Shown one piece after another: positions 8,624-16,725 of a DNA stretch of 64,000 bases (positions within the stretch are counted from its first letter, which is position 1; the number at the start of each line of letters is the position of its first letter). The translations under genes were made by a program, and so were the position numbers. Under the pieces are notes generated by a model. The model did no database searches and was not told the DNA's origin. It saw only the letters and a program-made list of their open reading frames with translations. Origin of the DNA: RYN-230 sp963717125 (lineage in GTDB: Bacteria; Actinomycetota; Actinomycetes; Streptosporangiales; Streptosporangiaceae); assembly GCA_963717125.1 (NCBI GenBank), contig CAVQVG010000014.1:62001-126000 (forward strand). Reading direction: 5' to 3'.

Positions 8624-9823
8624 TCATGCTCCTGTCACGGGGGCGGCGGCGAGTTCCGCGGCCCGCCCGGCTGCGTCGTCCATCGTGGCCACCTGCTCGA
8701 CCGTGGGCAGCGCCGCTTCGGCCAGGATGCGCCGGCCCTCCTCGGCGTTGTTGCCGTCCAGCCGGACCACGATCGGGTGCCGGACCTCCTGGCCCTGGCT
8801 GGCCAGCATGCCGATGGCCGACACGATCCCGTTGGCCACCGCGTCGCAGGAGGTGATCCCGCCGAACACGTTGACCAGCACGCTGCGGACGGATTCGTCG
8901 GAGAGCACGATTTCCAGGCCGTCAGCCATCACCTCGGCCGACGCGCCGCCGCCGATGTCCAGGAAGTTCGCGGGCCGGACCCCGCCGAACGACTCGCCCG
9001 CCAGCGCCACCACGTCCAGCGTGGACATGACCAGCCCGGCGCCGTTGCCGATGATGCCGACCTGGCCGTCCAGTTTGACGTAGTTCAGGTGCTTGGCCTT
9101 GGCCCGGGCCTCCAGCGGATCGGCCGCCTCGGCGTCTTCGAACTTCTCGTGGTCTGGCTGCCGGAACGCCGCGTTGTCGTCCAGGCTGACCTTGCCGTCC
9201 ACGGCGAGCACGTCGCCCTGGTCGGTCAGCGCCATCGGGTTCACCTCGACCAGGGTGGCGTCCTCGTCGGCGAACACCGACCAGAGCCGCTCGGCGAGAA
9301 CGGCGGCCTGCTCAGCGGCTTCGGCCGGGATCCGGCCGGCCTGGATGATCTCCTGGGCCTTGGCCTGGTCCACGCCTTTGAGGGGGTCGATGGGGATCCG
9401 GGCGACGGCTTCGGGGTTGGTGTGCGCGACTTCCTCGATCTCCACGCCGCCCTGCACCGTGCAGATCGCCACGAACGTCCGGGCGGCCCGGTCCAGCAGG
9501 TAGGACAGGTAGTACTCCTGGGCGATGTCCACGGCCTCGGCGATCAGGACCTTGTGCACGGTGTGGCCCTTGATGTCCATGCCGAGAATCTGGCGCGCCT
9601 TGGCGTCCGTCTCGTCCGGGCCGTTGGCCAGCTTGACGCCGCCCGCCTTCCCCCGGCCACCGGTCTTCACCTGGGCCTTCACGACCGCGAGGGGCGAGCC
9701 CTCGGCCGCGAAGCCGACCGCGATCGCCCTGGCCTCAGCCGGGGTGGCGGCGACCCCACCGCGCTGCACGGGTACCCCGTACTCGGCGAACAGTTCTTTC
9801 GCCTGATACTCAAACAGGTCCAC
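8624..9823 (-). CDS. sucC: Succinyl-CoA synthetase beta subunit
   Basis: The product is 399 residues, beginning MDLFEYQAKELFAEYGVPV as in the family. It has an N-terminal ATP-grasp fold, with VVKAQVKTGGRGKAGGVKL around residues 48-66 and VEVNPMALT near 210. The C-terminal ligase domain contains GNGAGLVMSTLD, FLDIGGGAS and VFGGITSCDAVA. It binds nucleotide and succinate and pairs with SucD. It is the first gene of the minus-strand block; the 295-base upstream gap with the palindromic element should hold its promoter. Confidence 0.97.
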   Translation of the reverse strand: MDLFEYQAKELFAEYGVPVQRGGVAATPAEARAIAVGFAAEGSPLAVVKAQVKTGGRGKAGGVKLANGPDETDAKARQILGMDIKGHTVHKVLIAEAVDIAQEYYLSYLLDRAARTFVAICTVQGGVEIEEVAHTNPEAVARIPIDPLKGVDQAKAQEIIQAGRIPAEAAEQAAVLAERLWSVFADEDATLVEVNPMALTDQGDVLAVDGKVSLDDNAAFRQPDHEKFEDAEAADPLEARAKAKHLNYVKLDGQVGIIGNGAGLVMSTLDVVALAGESFGGVRPANFLDIGGGASAEVMADGLEIVLSDESVRSVLVNVFGGITSCDAVANGIVSAIGMLASQGQEVRHPIVVRLDGNNAEEGRRILAEAALPTVEQVATMDDAAGRAAELAAAPVTGA

Positions 9824-10118
9824 TGACGTCCGTCCTCGGATGGCCTACGGGTGAGCAGGATTCCGCACGCAGCCTACCGGTGACCCGCACCCCCAACCCG
9901 CCCACCCCGCGCAACCCCCCGCCCCCAGCCCCACCGCTCCCTCGGAGTCCCGCCGCCCCAAGTCCTGCGCCCCCGGCCCTCCGCTGTCCCGGCCCCCGCT
10001 GAGCCAGTCCCGCGCCGTCCGGTTCGTGATCAACTGATTGGTGTCTCTATAACAGCAGTCATCAGTTGATCACGAAGGTCTGGGGCACGGTGTCGGACCC
10101 TGATGCCAGGCTGCGGCT
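9824..10118. other. Divergent intergenic region between sucC and the AbiEi-like gene
   Basis: These 295 bases have no credible gene. The first 200 are extremely C-rich on the plus strand. The right end carries the 16-base inverted repeat described separately. Promoters for both divergent genes must lie here, but none could be assigned with confidence. Confidence 0.55.
10023..10076. repeat. Palindromic element, copy 1 (GTGATCAACTGAT family)
   Basis: TTCGTGATCAACTGAT (10023-10038) and its perfect complement ATCAGTTGATCACGAA (10061-10076) flank a 22-base loop. The arms are AT-richer than the surrounding DNA. A second copy with nearly the same arms lies at 29145-29194. It sits 43 bases before the AbiEi-like start codon. 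It could be a REP/MITE-like element, an operator, or a bidirectional terminator; the sequence alone does not decide. Confidence 0.85.
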
Positions 10119-11075
10119 ATGGAAGGAGCGGAACCGGCTCGGCGCGCACTCGACCGGGCTCTGCGCGAGCAGGAGCAAGTCATCATCCGGGCGCAAGCAC
10201 TCAGCCTCGGACTGTCTGCAGGCCAGATTCGGCACCGCATCCGCCCAGGCGGTCCATGGCAAGTTCTGCTTCCCGGCGTCTATCTGGCCACGACCGGCAC
10301 GCCGACGCAACGGCAGCTAGAGATCGCCGCGCTCCGCCGCGCTGGGCCCGACAGCGCCCTGACCGGCACCGCCGCGTTACTCCATCACGGCGTGCGAGTC
10401 CCAGCACACCGGCTCATCGCCACGCTTGTCCCGGCCGGGCAGCACCGCCAAAGCTGCGGCTTCGTCCGGGTGTGGCCGACGACGCGGATGCCTGAGTTCG
10501 TCATGGCCGATGGCGCGGTTCGGTTCACTCTGGCTGCGCGAGCCGTGGCCGACGCTTCCCGGGAACTTGGATCGTTCCGGGAAGTGCGGGCCGTCAGCGC
10601 AGACGCCGTACAGCGGCGGTGCTGCCGGCTAGAGGAGCTGGTCGAGGAGTTGGCGCACGCACCGATGCGACAGTCGGCGTGGTTAAGGCAGGCGCTGGCC
10701 GAGGTGGCGGACGGTGTGCGGTCGGTGGCCGAAGGCGATCTACGGGACCTGATCATCCGGGCCCGGCTGCCGCACCCAATGTTCAATGCCCGGCTCTACC
10801 TGGGCCGCACGTTCCTGGCCAAGCCGGACGCGTGGTGGCCGGAGGCCGGGGTGGCGGCGGAGGTGGATTCGCGTGAGTGGCACTTGTCGCCGGAGGACTG
10901 GGAGCGGACCCTGGCCCGGCATGCGCGGATGAGCAAGCACGGGATCATCCTGCTGCCCTTCACGCCACGTCAGATCCGCACCGAGCCGGACCGGGCGGCG
11001 GCGGACATCAGGTCCGCGTTACAGGCCGGGCAGCAGCGGCCGGCGCTGGCGGTGCGCGCGCTGCCTGCCGCGTGA
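10119..11075 (+). CDS. AbiEi-like / DUF559-domain protein
   Basis: This 318-residue protein has an N-terminal winged-helix-like region (about 15-60: LREQEQVIIRAQALSLGLS, then the IRHRI and PWQVLLPGVYLA strands). That pattern is typical of AbiEi-type type IV antitoxins and relatives. The C-terminal third (about 225-300) resembles the DUF559/Vsr-like PD-(D/E)XK fold: KPDAWWPEAGVAAEVDSREWH, then a helix and IILLPFTPRQIRTEP (the key residues are the Asp, Glu and the EVDSREWH strand). Stand-alone proteins of this type are very common in actinomycetes and their function is not established. No AbiEii toxin gene is adjacent, so a toxin-antitoxin role is not supported here. Confidence 0.7.
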   Translation: MEGAEPARRALDRALREQEQVIIRAQALSLGLSAGQIRHRIRPGGPWQVLLPGVYLATTGTPTQRQLEIAALRRAGPDSALTGTAALLHHGVRVPAHRLIATLVPAGQHRQSCGFVRVWPTTRMPEFVMADGAVRFTLAARAVADASRELGSFREVRAVSADAVQRRCCRLEELVEELAHAPMRQSAWLRQALAEVADGVRSVAEGDLRDLIIRARLPHPMFNARLYLGRTFLAKPDAWWPEAGVAAEVDSREWHLSPEDWERTLARHARMSKHGIILLPFTPRQIRTEPDRAAADIRSALQAGQQRPALAVRALPAA

Positions 11076-11088
11076 TCGGGTACGGTAC

Positions 11089-11514
11089 TCAGCTGCCCTG
11101 TTGTGCCGGCTCCGGGGAGGATTGGCCGCCGAGCGTGGCGCGGACCCAGTCCACGATCTCGTAGGTCGAGGCGCCGGGCGTGAAGATCTTGGCTACGCCC
11201 ATCCGCTCCAGCTCGACGATGTCGGCTTCGGGCACGATGCCGCCACCGAACACGACGATGTCGCCGGCGCCGCGTTCGGCCAGCAAGTCGAGCACCGCGG
11301 CGAACTGGGTCATATGCGCACCGGACAGGATGGACAGCCCCACCGCATCCGCGTCCTCCTGGATGGCGGCCGCCACGATCTGCTCGGGCGTCTGGTGCAG
11401 GCCGGTGTAGATCACTTCCACGCCCGCGTCCCGGAGTGCCCGGGCCACCACCTTGGCGCCCCGGTCATGACCATCCAGGCCGGGCTTGGCGATGACCACC
11501 CGGATCGTTCCCAT
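11089..11514 (-). CDS. Stand-alone cobalamin-binding subunit of an acyl-CoA mutase
   Basis: ATG 11514 with AGGAGG upstream gives 141 residues. The protein matches the B12-binding domain of methylmalonyl-CoA mutase: VVIAKPGLDGHDRGAKV holds the DxHxxG motif whose His coordinates cobalt. SILSGAH and VFGGGI are the other two signature loops, and the C-terminus ends TPGASTYEIVDWVR. Because the catalytic TIM-barrel is absent, it should be a small subunit. Isobutyryl-CoA mutase (IcmB) or 2-hydroxyisobutyryl-CoA mutase (HcmB) type complexes use such a subunit. The large subunit is not in this window, so the substrate cannot be assigned. It converges on the AbiEi-like gene. Confidence 0.88.
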   Translation of the reverse strand: MGTIRVVIAKPGLDGHDRGAKVVARALRDAGVEVIYTGLHQTPEQIVAAAIQEDADAVGLSILSGAHMTQFAAVLDLLAERGAGDIVVFGGGIVPEADIVELERMGVAKIFTPGASTYEIVDWVRATLGGQSSPEPAQQGS

Positions 11515-11735
11515 GCGCGCCTCCTGGCCCGCGGTGCTTGCGCTGTCCCTGGCAGGGTAACGCGGCGGCGCCGACCCACGGCACGCCCGGTCAGCCGGCC
11601 CGGTCAGCCGGCCCGGCCGGCCGGGCCAGCCCAGGGCGCGGCCGGCCGGCCGGCCCACGGCACGGCCGGCCGGGCCGGCGCGCCCCACCTGGCCGGGGGT
11701 CATATTCGGTTGCCGGGCCCTGGGACACTTCTGCT

Positions 11736-12497
11736 ATGCAGCTGCCCATTCCGGTTGACGGCGGGGTACTCGCGGCCGACGACGGCGGTGGCGACGGGCC
11801 GCCCCTGGTCCTGGTGCACGCCGGGTGGGCCGACCGGAGCAGCTGGGCCGGCGTGGCCAGCCGGCTGGCCGGCCGGTACCGGATCATCTCCTACGACGCC
11901 CGCGGATACGGCGCGTCACCACCCCCGCAGCAGCCGTACACCCAGCTGGGCGATCTGGTGGCAGTGCTCGATCATGTCGGGGTGCCACGGGCCGCCGTGG
12001 TCGGGCACAGCGGCGGCGGCGGCACCGCGATCGGCCTCGCCCTGGCCAGCCCGGAGCGGGTCGCGGCGCTGGTGCTGCTGGCGCCCGGCGTGCAGGACTA
12101 CCCGTGGCCGACGGACGATCCGTACAACGCCGAGTTCATGGCCCTGGCCACCGCGGGAGACCGCGCCGGGCTGGCCGAGCTGGGGCTGCGGACCTGGGCA
12201 CGGGCGCGCCCGGATGCCGCGGCCCGGGCGCAGATCGAGGGCGCGGTCGCGGCCATGTTCGCCCAGGGCGACTTCGAGCAGCCCGACCCACCCGCCTACG
12301 ACCACCTGGCTGACATCACCGCGCCGACCGTGGTCGTCGTGGGCGACCTGGAGTACCCGATGGTGGTCCGCTGCGCGGACAGCGTGGCGGACCGCATTCC
12401 CGGCTGCCGCCGGGTTCCCGCCCCCGGCGCCGACCACCTCATCCCGCTGTGCGCACCTGACCTGGTCGCCGACGTGGTCACGGAGCAGGTGAGCTGA
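11736..12497 (+). CDS. Alpha/beta hydrolase
   Basis: ATG 11736 gives 253 residues; the open frame upstream reads through a GGCCGG-rich spacer and is not coding. The fold is a clear alpha/beta hydrolase: LVLVHAGWADRSSW supplies the oxyanion region. The nucleophile elbow is GHSGGGG near residue 91. An acidic residue sits in VVVVGDLEYP, and the catalytic His is in PGADHLIPL near the C-terminus. The cap region is short. Substrate is unknown; such proteins cover esterases, lactonases and C-C hydrolases. It converges on pcrA with a 42-base gap. Confidence 0.85.
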   Translation: MQLPIPVDGGVLAADDGGGDGPPLVLVHAGWADRSSWAGVASRLAGRYRIISYDARGYGASPPPQQPYTQLGDLVAVLDHVGVPRAAVVGHSGGGGTAIGLALASPERVAALVLLAPGVQDYPWPTDDPYNAEFMALATAGDRAGLAELGLRTWARARPDAAARAQIEGAVAAMFAQGDFEQPDPPAYDHLADITAPTVVVVGDLEYPMVVRCADSVADRIPGCRRVPAPGADHLIPLCAPDLVADVVTEQVS

Positions 12498-12539
12498 CCG
12501 CGCCCGCCCCGGCACCCGCCAGAGCCGCCACGGCACCCG

Positions 12540-14780
12540 CTACAGCTTTTCGATGGGGGCGTAGCGCAGCACCAAGTGCTTGATCCCGTAGTCGCCGCCG
12601 AAGTCGATCTTGGCCTCGGGATCGTCACCCCGGCCCTCGACCGACAGCACGGTGCCGAGGCCGTAGGCGTCGTGGGTCACCTTGTCGCCCGGGCTGAGCG
12701 CGGGCACCCGCCGGTTGCCCGGGGTGCGCACGCCCGGCCGCTGCGCCAGCCGCTCCCCGGCCGGCGCCACCGCGGTTCGCTCGTCGCGCCGCCATTCGAG
12801 CAGGCGACCAGGGATCTCGTCGAGGAACCGGGACTGCTTGTGATACTCCGGCCGCCCCCACCAGGCCCGGGCCACCGCCCGGGTCAGATAGAGCCGGCGC
12901 TGGGCCCGGGTGATCCCGACGTAAGCCAGGCGGCGCTCCTCCTCGAGTTCCTTGTCGTCGGTCATCGACCGCTGGTGCGGGAACACGTGCTCTTCCATCC
13001 CGGTGAGGAACACCACCGGGAACTCCAGTCCCTTGGCGGTGTGCAGGGTCATCAGGGTGACCAGCCCGCCGTGCTCGGCGCCCGCCGGGATCTCATCGGC
13101 GTCGGCGACCAGCGACACCTGCTCCAGGAAGTCGGTGAGCGTCCCGTCGGGGCGCTGCGCGTCGAACTCCCGGGCCACCGAGACCAGCTCATTCAGGTTC
13201 TCGATCCGGCTGGCGTCCTGCAGGTCGGTGGACGCCTCCAGCTCGGCCAGGTACCCGGACCGGTCCAGGATCATCTCGGCCAGGTCGGCTACCGGCAGGC
13301 CAGCGCCGGCCTCAGCCCGCAGCCCGTTCATCAGCTCGTTGAACGAGGAGATCGCCTTGGCCGACCGGGCGGCCATCCCGGGCGCGTCGTCGGGCCGGGC
13401 CAGCGCGGCCGCGAAGCTGATCCGGTCCCGCTGGGCCAGCGCGGCCACGCACGCCTCGGCCCGCTCGCCGATCCCGCGACGGGGCACGTTGAGCACCCGG
13501 CGGAGCGACACCTCGTCTTCCGCGTTCGCGGTCAGCCGCAGGTAGGCGAGCAGGTCGCGGACCTCACGGCGCTCGTAGAAGCGGACACCGCCGACCACCT
13601 TGTAGGGCAGCCCGGCACGGATGAAGACCTCCTCGAAGGCACGGGACTGCGCGTTGGTCCGGTAGAACACGGCTACCTGCCCGGGGATGGCCTCCCCCTC
13701 GTCGGTGAGCCGGTCCACCTCCTCGGCCACGAACGCAGCCTCGTCGTGCTCGCTGTCCGCCACGTAGCCGACGATCGGCGGCCCGTCCCCGGCGTCGGAC
13801 CACAGGTTCTTGGGCACCCGGCCCGTGTTGCGGGAGACCACCGCATTGGCCGCGGCCAGGATGTTCTGGGTGGAGCGGTAGTTCTGCTCCAGCATGATCA
13901 CGGTGGCATCGGCGAAGTCCCGGGTGAACTCCTCGATGTTGCGGATGGTGGCGCCGCGGAACGCGTAGATGGACTGATCGGCGTCGCCGACCACGCACAG
14001 CTCGGCGGGCGGCAGCGGGCCCGCCTCATCGCCGCCCGCCTGCCAGGCCCGCGCCGAGACGAGCTCCCTGACCAGCATGTACTGCGCGTGGTTGGTGTCC
14101 TGGTACTCGTCCACCAGCACGTGCCGGAAGCGCTGCCGGTAGGTCTCGGCTACCTCGGGGAAGGCCTGCAGCAGGTTGACCGTGACCATGATCAGGTCAT
14201 CGAAGTCCATCGCCCCGGACGCGACCAGCCGGCGCTGGTATTCGGCGTACGCCTCGGCCAGCGCCTTCTCCCGGTAGCCCTCGGCCCGCGCGGCGAACGT
14301 CTCGTAGTCGATGAGCTCGTTCTTCAGGTTGGACACCTGGCCGAGCATGGCCTTCGGCGAGTGATGCTTGGTGTCCAAGTCGAGCTCGCGGCAGACCAGC
14401 GCCATCAACCGCTGCGAGTCGGCCTGATCGTAGATGGAGAACGAGGACGGGTAGCCGAACCTGACGGCCTCCCGGCGCAGGATCCGCACGCAGGCGGAGT
14501 GGAACGTCATCACCCACATGGCCCGGGACCGCCAGCCGGTGAGATCGGCCACCCGGGCGGCCATCTCGCCCGCCGCCTTGTTGGTGAACGTGATGGCCAG
14601 GATCTCGCCCGGGCTCACGTCACGCTCGGCCAGCAGGTAAGCGATCCGGCGGGTCAGCACCCTGGTCTTGCCCGAGCCGGCCCCGGCCACGATGAGCAGC
14701 GGGCCGCCCTGGTGCACCACGGCCGCCCGTTGCTGGGGGTTCAGGTCATCCAGCAGGGAGTCAGCAGCTGCGGCGGTCAC
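12540..14780 (-). CDS. pcrA: ATP-dependent DNA helicase PcrA/UvrD
   Basis: The 746-residue superfamily 1 helicase starts at GTG 14780. Motifs appear in order: the Q-motif LNPQQRAAV; Walker A GAGSGKTR near residue 33; AITFTNKAA (Ia); and LVDEYQDTN (II). VGDADQSIYAFRGA (III), LEQNYRST (IV), TLHTAKGLEFPVVF (V) and YVGITRAQRRLYL (VI) complete the set. The C-terminal KVTHDAYGLGTVLSVEG stretch is the Tudor-like RNA polymerase interaction region found in PcrA. It unwinds DNA in excision repair, resolves replication-transcription conflicts and removes RecA. It is monocistronic as far as can be seen. Confidence 0.97.
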   Translation of the reverse strand: MTAAAADSLLDDLNPQQRAAVVHQGGPLLIVAGAGSGKTRVLTRRIAYLLAERDVSPGEILAITFTNKAAGEMAARVADLTGWRSRAMWVMTFHSACVRILRREAVRFGYPSSFSIYDQADSQRLMALVCRELDLDTKHHSPKAMLGQVSNLKNELIDYETFAARAEGYREKALAEAYAEYQRRLVASGAMDFDDLIMVTVNLLQAFPEVAETYRQRFRHVLVDEYQDTNHAQYMLVRELVSARAWQAGGDEAGPLPPAELCVVGDADQSIYAFRGATIRNIEEFTRDFADATVIMLEQNYRSTQNILAAANAVVSRNTGRVPKNLWSDAGDGPPIVGYVADSEHDEAAFVAEEVDRLTDEGEAIPGQVAVFYRTNAQSRAFEEVFIRAGLPYKVVGGVRFYERREVRDLLAYLRLTANAEDEVSLRRVLNVPRRGIGERAEACVAALAQRDRISFAAALARPDDAPGMAARSAKAISSFNELMNGLRAEAGAGLPVADLAEMILDRSGYLAELEASTDLQDASRIENLNELVSVAREFDAQRPDGTLTDFLEQVSLVADADEIPAGAEHGGLVTLMTLHTAKGLEFPVVFLTGMEEHVFPHQRSMTDDKELEEERRLAYVGITRAQRRLYLTRAVARAWWGRPEYHKQSRFLDEIPGRLLEWRRDERTAVAPAGERLAQRPGVRTPGNRRVPALSPGDKVTHDAYGLGTVLSVEGRGDDPEAKIDFGGDYGIKHLVLRYAPIEKL

Positions 14781-14889
14781 CCATCAAGCGTAGGCGCTGC
14801 CGCCGACAGCGCAGCCGGATCGGCACGCCCGTTCCAGTCCCGCCCGCTCAGGCCCCGCCTAGGGAGGCCACGGGCGGCGCGCCCCCGGC

Positions 14890-16485
14890 TCAGGCCCCGC
14901 CCGCTGCGGCCGCGGGCGGCGCCACGTCCGGGTCGGGCACCAACGTGGGCGTCGACCGGGTCAGGGTCTCCTTCTTGAAGTACGCGGGCCTGGTGATCCG
15001 CATGTAGGCGAATCCGGCCACCCCGGCCACCGCGGCGAAGAAGGCGATGAGGAAGATCCCGCCAATCTCCCAGTGCAGCCCGGGCACCGTCCAGAAGGTG
15101 TAGCCGAAGGTCGCCGTCCAGTCGCTCTGCAGGCTGTAGATGCCCGCCCCCCACATGATCGCCCAGCCGAGCCCGGGGATGATGCCGCGCATGAACAGGT
15201 TGCGGACGCTGCTCGTCAGCGTCTTGCGGTAGTACCAGACACACTCGAGGGCGGTCAGGCCGTAGTAGAAGGCGATGTAGATGCCGATCGCGGTCACCGC
15301 GTCGTAGATCACGTTGCCGCCCGAAATGTAGTTCATCGGGACGTAGAGGGCGATGGACACGACGCCCATCACGATCGTGGACACGGTCGGCGTCAGGTAC
15401 TTGGGGTGGATCTTGGCGAACGAGTCCGGGAGGGCCTTGTAAGCGGCCATCGAAAGGGTCGTGCGGGCGGTCGGCAGGATGGTCGTCTGGGTCGAGGCCG
15501 CGGCCGAGCTGAGCACCATCAGGATCAGCAACCTGGACAGCGTGCTACCGAGGGCACCGCTGCCGAAGATCGCGCCGCCGAGCACCGACAGCACGTCTCC
15601 TCCGTGGTTCTGGTTGGACAGCCCGATCCCACTCGAGCCGATGCCGGCGAACGACACCGCCGCGAAGATCACGATCACGTACGTGACCAGCAGCAGCACG
15701 GTGGAGATGATCGCCGCCTGGCCCGGGGTCTTGCCCTTGTCCTTGGTTTCCTCGTTGACCGAGACGGCGGTGTCCCAGCCCCAGTAGATGAACAGCATCA
15801 GGACGATCCCGCCGAGGAAGGCCGAGAGTGACAGGTGGGTGGGGAGCAGCCAGCTGGCGCTCGGAGTCACCGAAGTTTTCGGGTGGCTGCTGCCCGCGAC
15901 CTTGACCAGCGCCGTCACCGAGAGGACCAGGAGCATCACGAGCTCGATGCTCAGCAGCACCTTCTGGAACATGGCCGAGACCTCGATGCCCCGGTAGCAG
16001 ATGTAGGTCATCGCGATGATCCAGATGACGCCGACCAGCAGCACCCAGGGGCTGGCCGGGTTGGTCCCGATGGAGCTGTTCGGCCCCTGAATCAGCAGGA
16101 ACACGTACTGACCCGCGACCTGAGCCAGGCTGGCCATGACCAGGATGTCGGCCGCGACGATGCCCCAGCCGCCGGCCCAGCCGGTCTTCGGGCCGAACGC
16201 CCTCGCCCCCCAGGTGAAGGTGGTCCCGCAGTCGGGGTCCGCCTTGTTCATCTCGCTGTAGCCAATCGAGCAGAACAGGATCGGGATGAACGCCAGCACG
16301 GCGACCGATGGCGCCTTGAAGCCGACGAGAACCACGACGAAGAGCAGGGTTGCCGCCAGGCTGTAGGCGGGGGCCGTCGAGGCCACCCCCATGACGACAC
16401 TGGACACCAGGCCCAGGGCACCGCTCTTCAGCCCTTTGTCCCTGGACTCCTCAACTGGCTGAAGCTCTGACGTAGCGGTCGCCAT
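14890..16485 (-). CDS. APC-superfamily amino acid permease
   Basis: ATG 16485 with a strong AGGAGG gives 531 residues. About twelve hydrophobic segments span residues 30-500. The first contains the glycine-rich VVMGVASTAPAYSLAAT typical of the unwound TM1 substrate site of APC transporters. The charged tail ends in an alanine/proline-rich stretch. It most resembles actinobacterial amino acid permeases of the AAT/YjeH-like groups. It faces away from the saccharopine-dehydrogenase-family gene across a 240-base promoter region containing a perfect palindrome. That placement suggests it imports the amino acid or diamine degraded by the adjacent dehydrogenases. The substrate is inference only. Confidence 0.88.
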   Translation of the reverse strand: MATATSELQPVEESRDKGLKSGALGLVSSVVMGVASTAPAYSLAATLLFVVVLVGFKAPSVAVLAFIPILFCSIGYSEMNKADPDCGTTFTWGARAFGPKTGWAGGWGIVAADILVMASLAQVAGQYVFLLIQGPNSSIGTNPASPWVLLVGVIWIIAMTYICYRGIEVSAMFQKVLLSIELVMLLVLSVTALVKVAGSSHPKTSVTPSASWLLPTHLSLSAFLGGIVLMLFIYWGWDTAVSVNEETKDKGKTPGQAAIISTVLLLVTYVIVIFAAVSFAGIGSSGIGLSNQNHGGDVLSVLGGAIFGSGALGSTLSRLLILMVLSSAAASTQTTILPTARTTLSMAAYKALPDSFAKIHPKYLTPTVSTIVMGVVSIALYVPMNYISGGNVIYDAVTAIGIYIAFYYGLTALECVWYYRKTLTSSVRNLFMRGIIPGLGWAIMWGAGIYSLQSDWTATFGYTFWTVPGLHWEIGGIFLIAFFAAVAGVAGFAYMRITRPAYFKKETLTRSTPTLVPDPDVAPPAAAAGGA

Positions 16486-16580
16486 GGCTCCCCCTCCTGG
16501 CAACTACCTGAGCCGGTCGGGTCAGGTCCTCGGTTTACGGCAGTGCTGGGGTTGGCCCGGGCCGGAGCAATCCGGTGCGC

Positions 16581-16592
16581 GCGGTATACCGC
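16581..16592. promoter_or_regulatory. 12-base perfect palindrome in a divergent promoter region
   Basis: GCGGTATACCGC is a perfect palindrome about 95 bases upstream of the permease start and 135 upstream of the dehydrogenase start. A pair of inverted arms, ACGTACC (16604-16610) and GGTACGT (16667-16673), also flanks the region. Both are plausible operators for a regulator of this catabolic block. No regulator gene is adjacent, so the binding protein is unknown. Confidence 0.4.
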
Positions 16593-16725
16593 CAACTATA
16601 GACACGTACCACTTGCCACGGTTCTAGCATGTATGCCCTCTCTCGGCAACGATTTCAGTTGTAACGGGTACGTATCACGACTGGTCCCGTGGTCTAGCCG
16701 CACCTAGACGGCTAGGATCGCCGCT

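Noticed and set aside
9845..10033. Small minus-strand open frame upstream of sucC
   Set aside because: Low-complexity Gly/Arg translation of a C-rich spacer, with no ribosome site or family match.
10119..11075. Type IV toxin-antitoxin module
   Set aside because: Only an antitoxin-like protein is present; no AbiEii-type nucleotidyltransferase is adjacent on either side.
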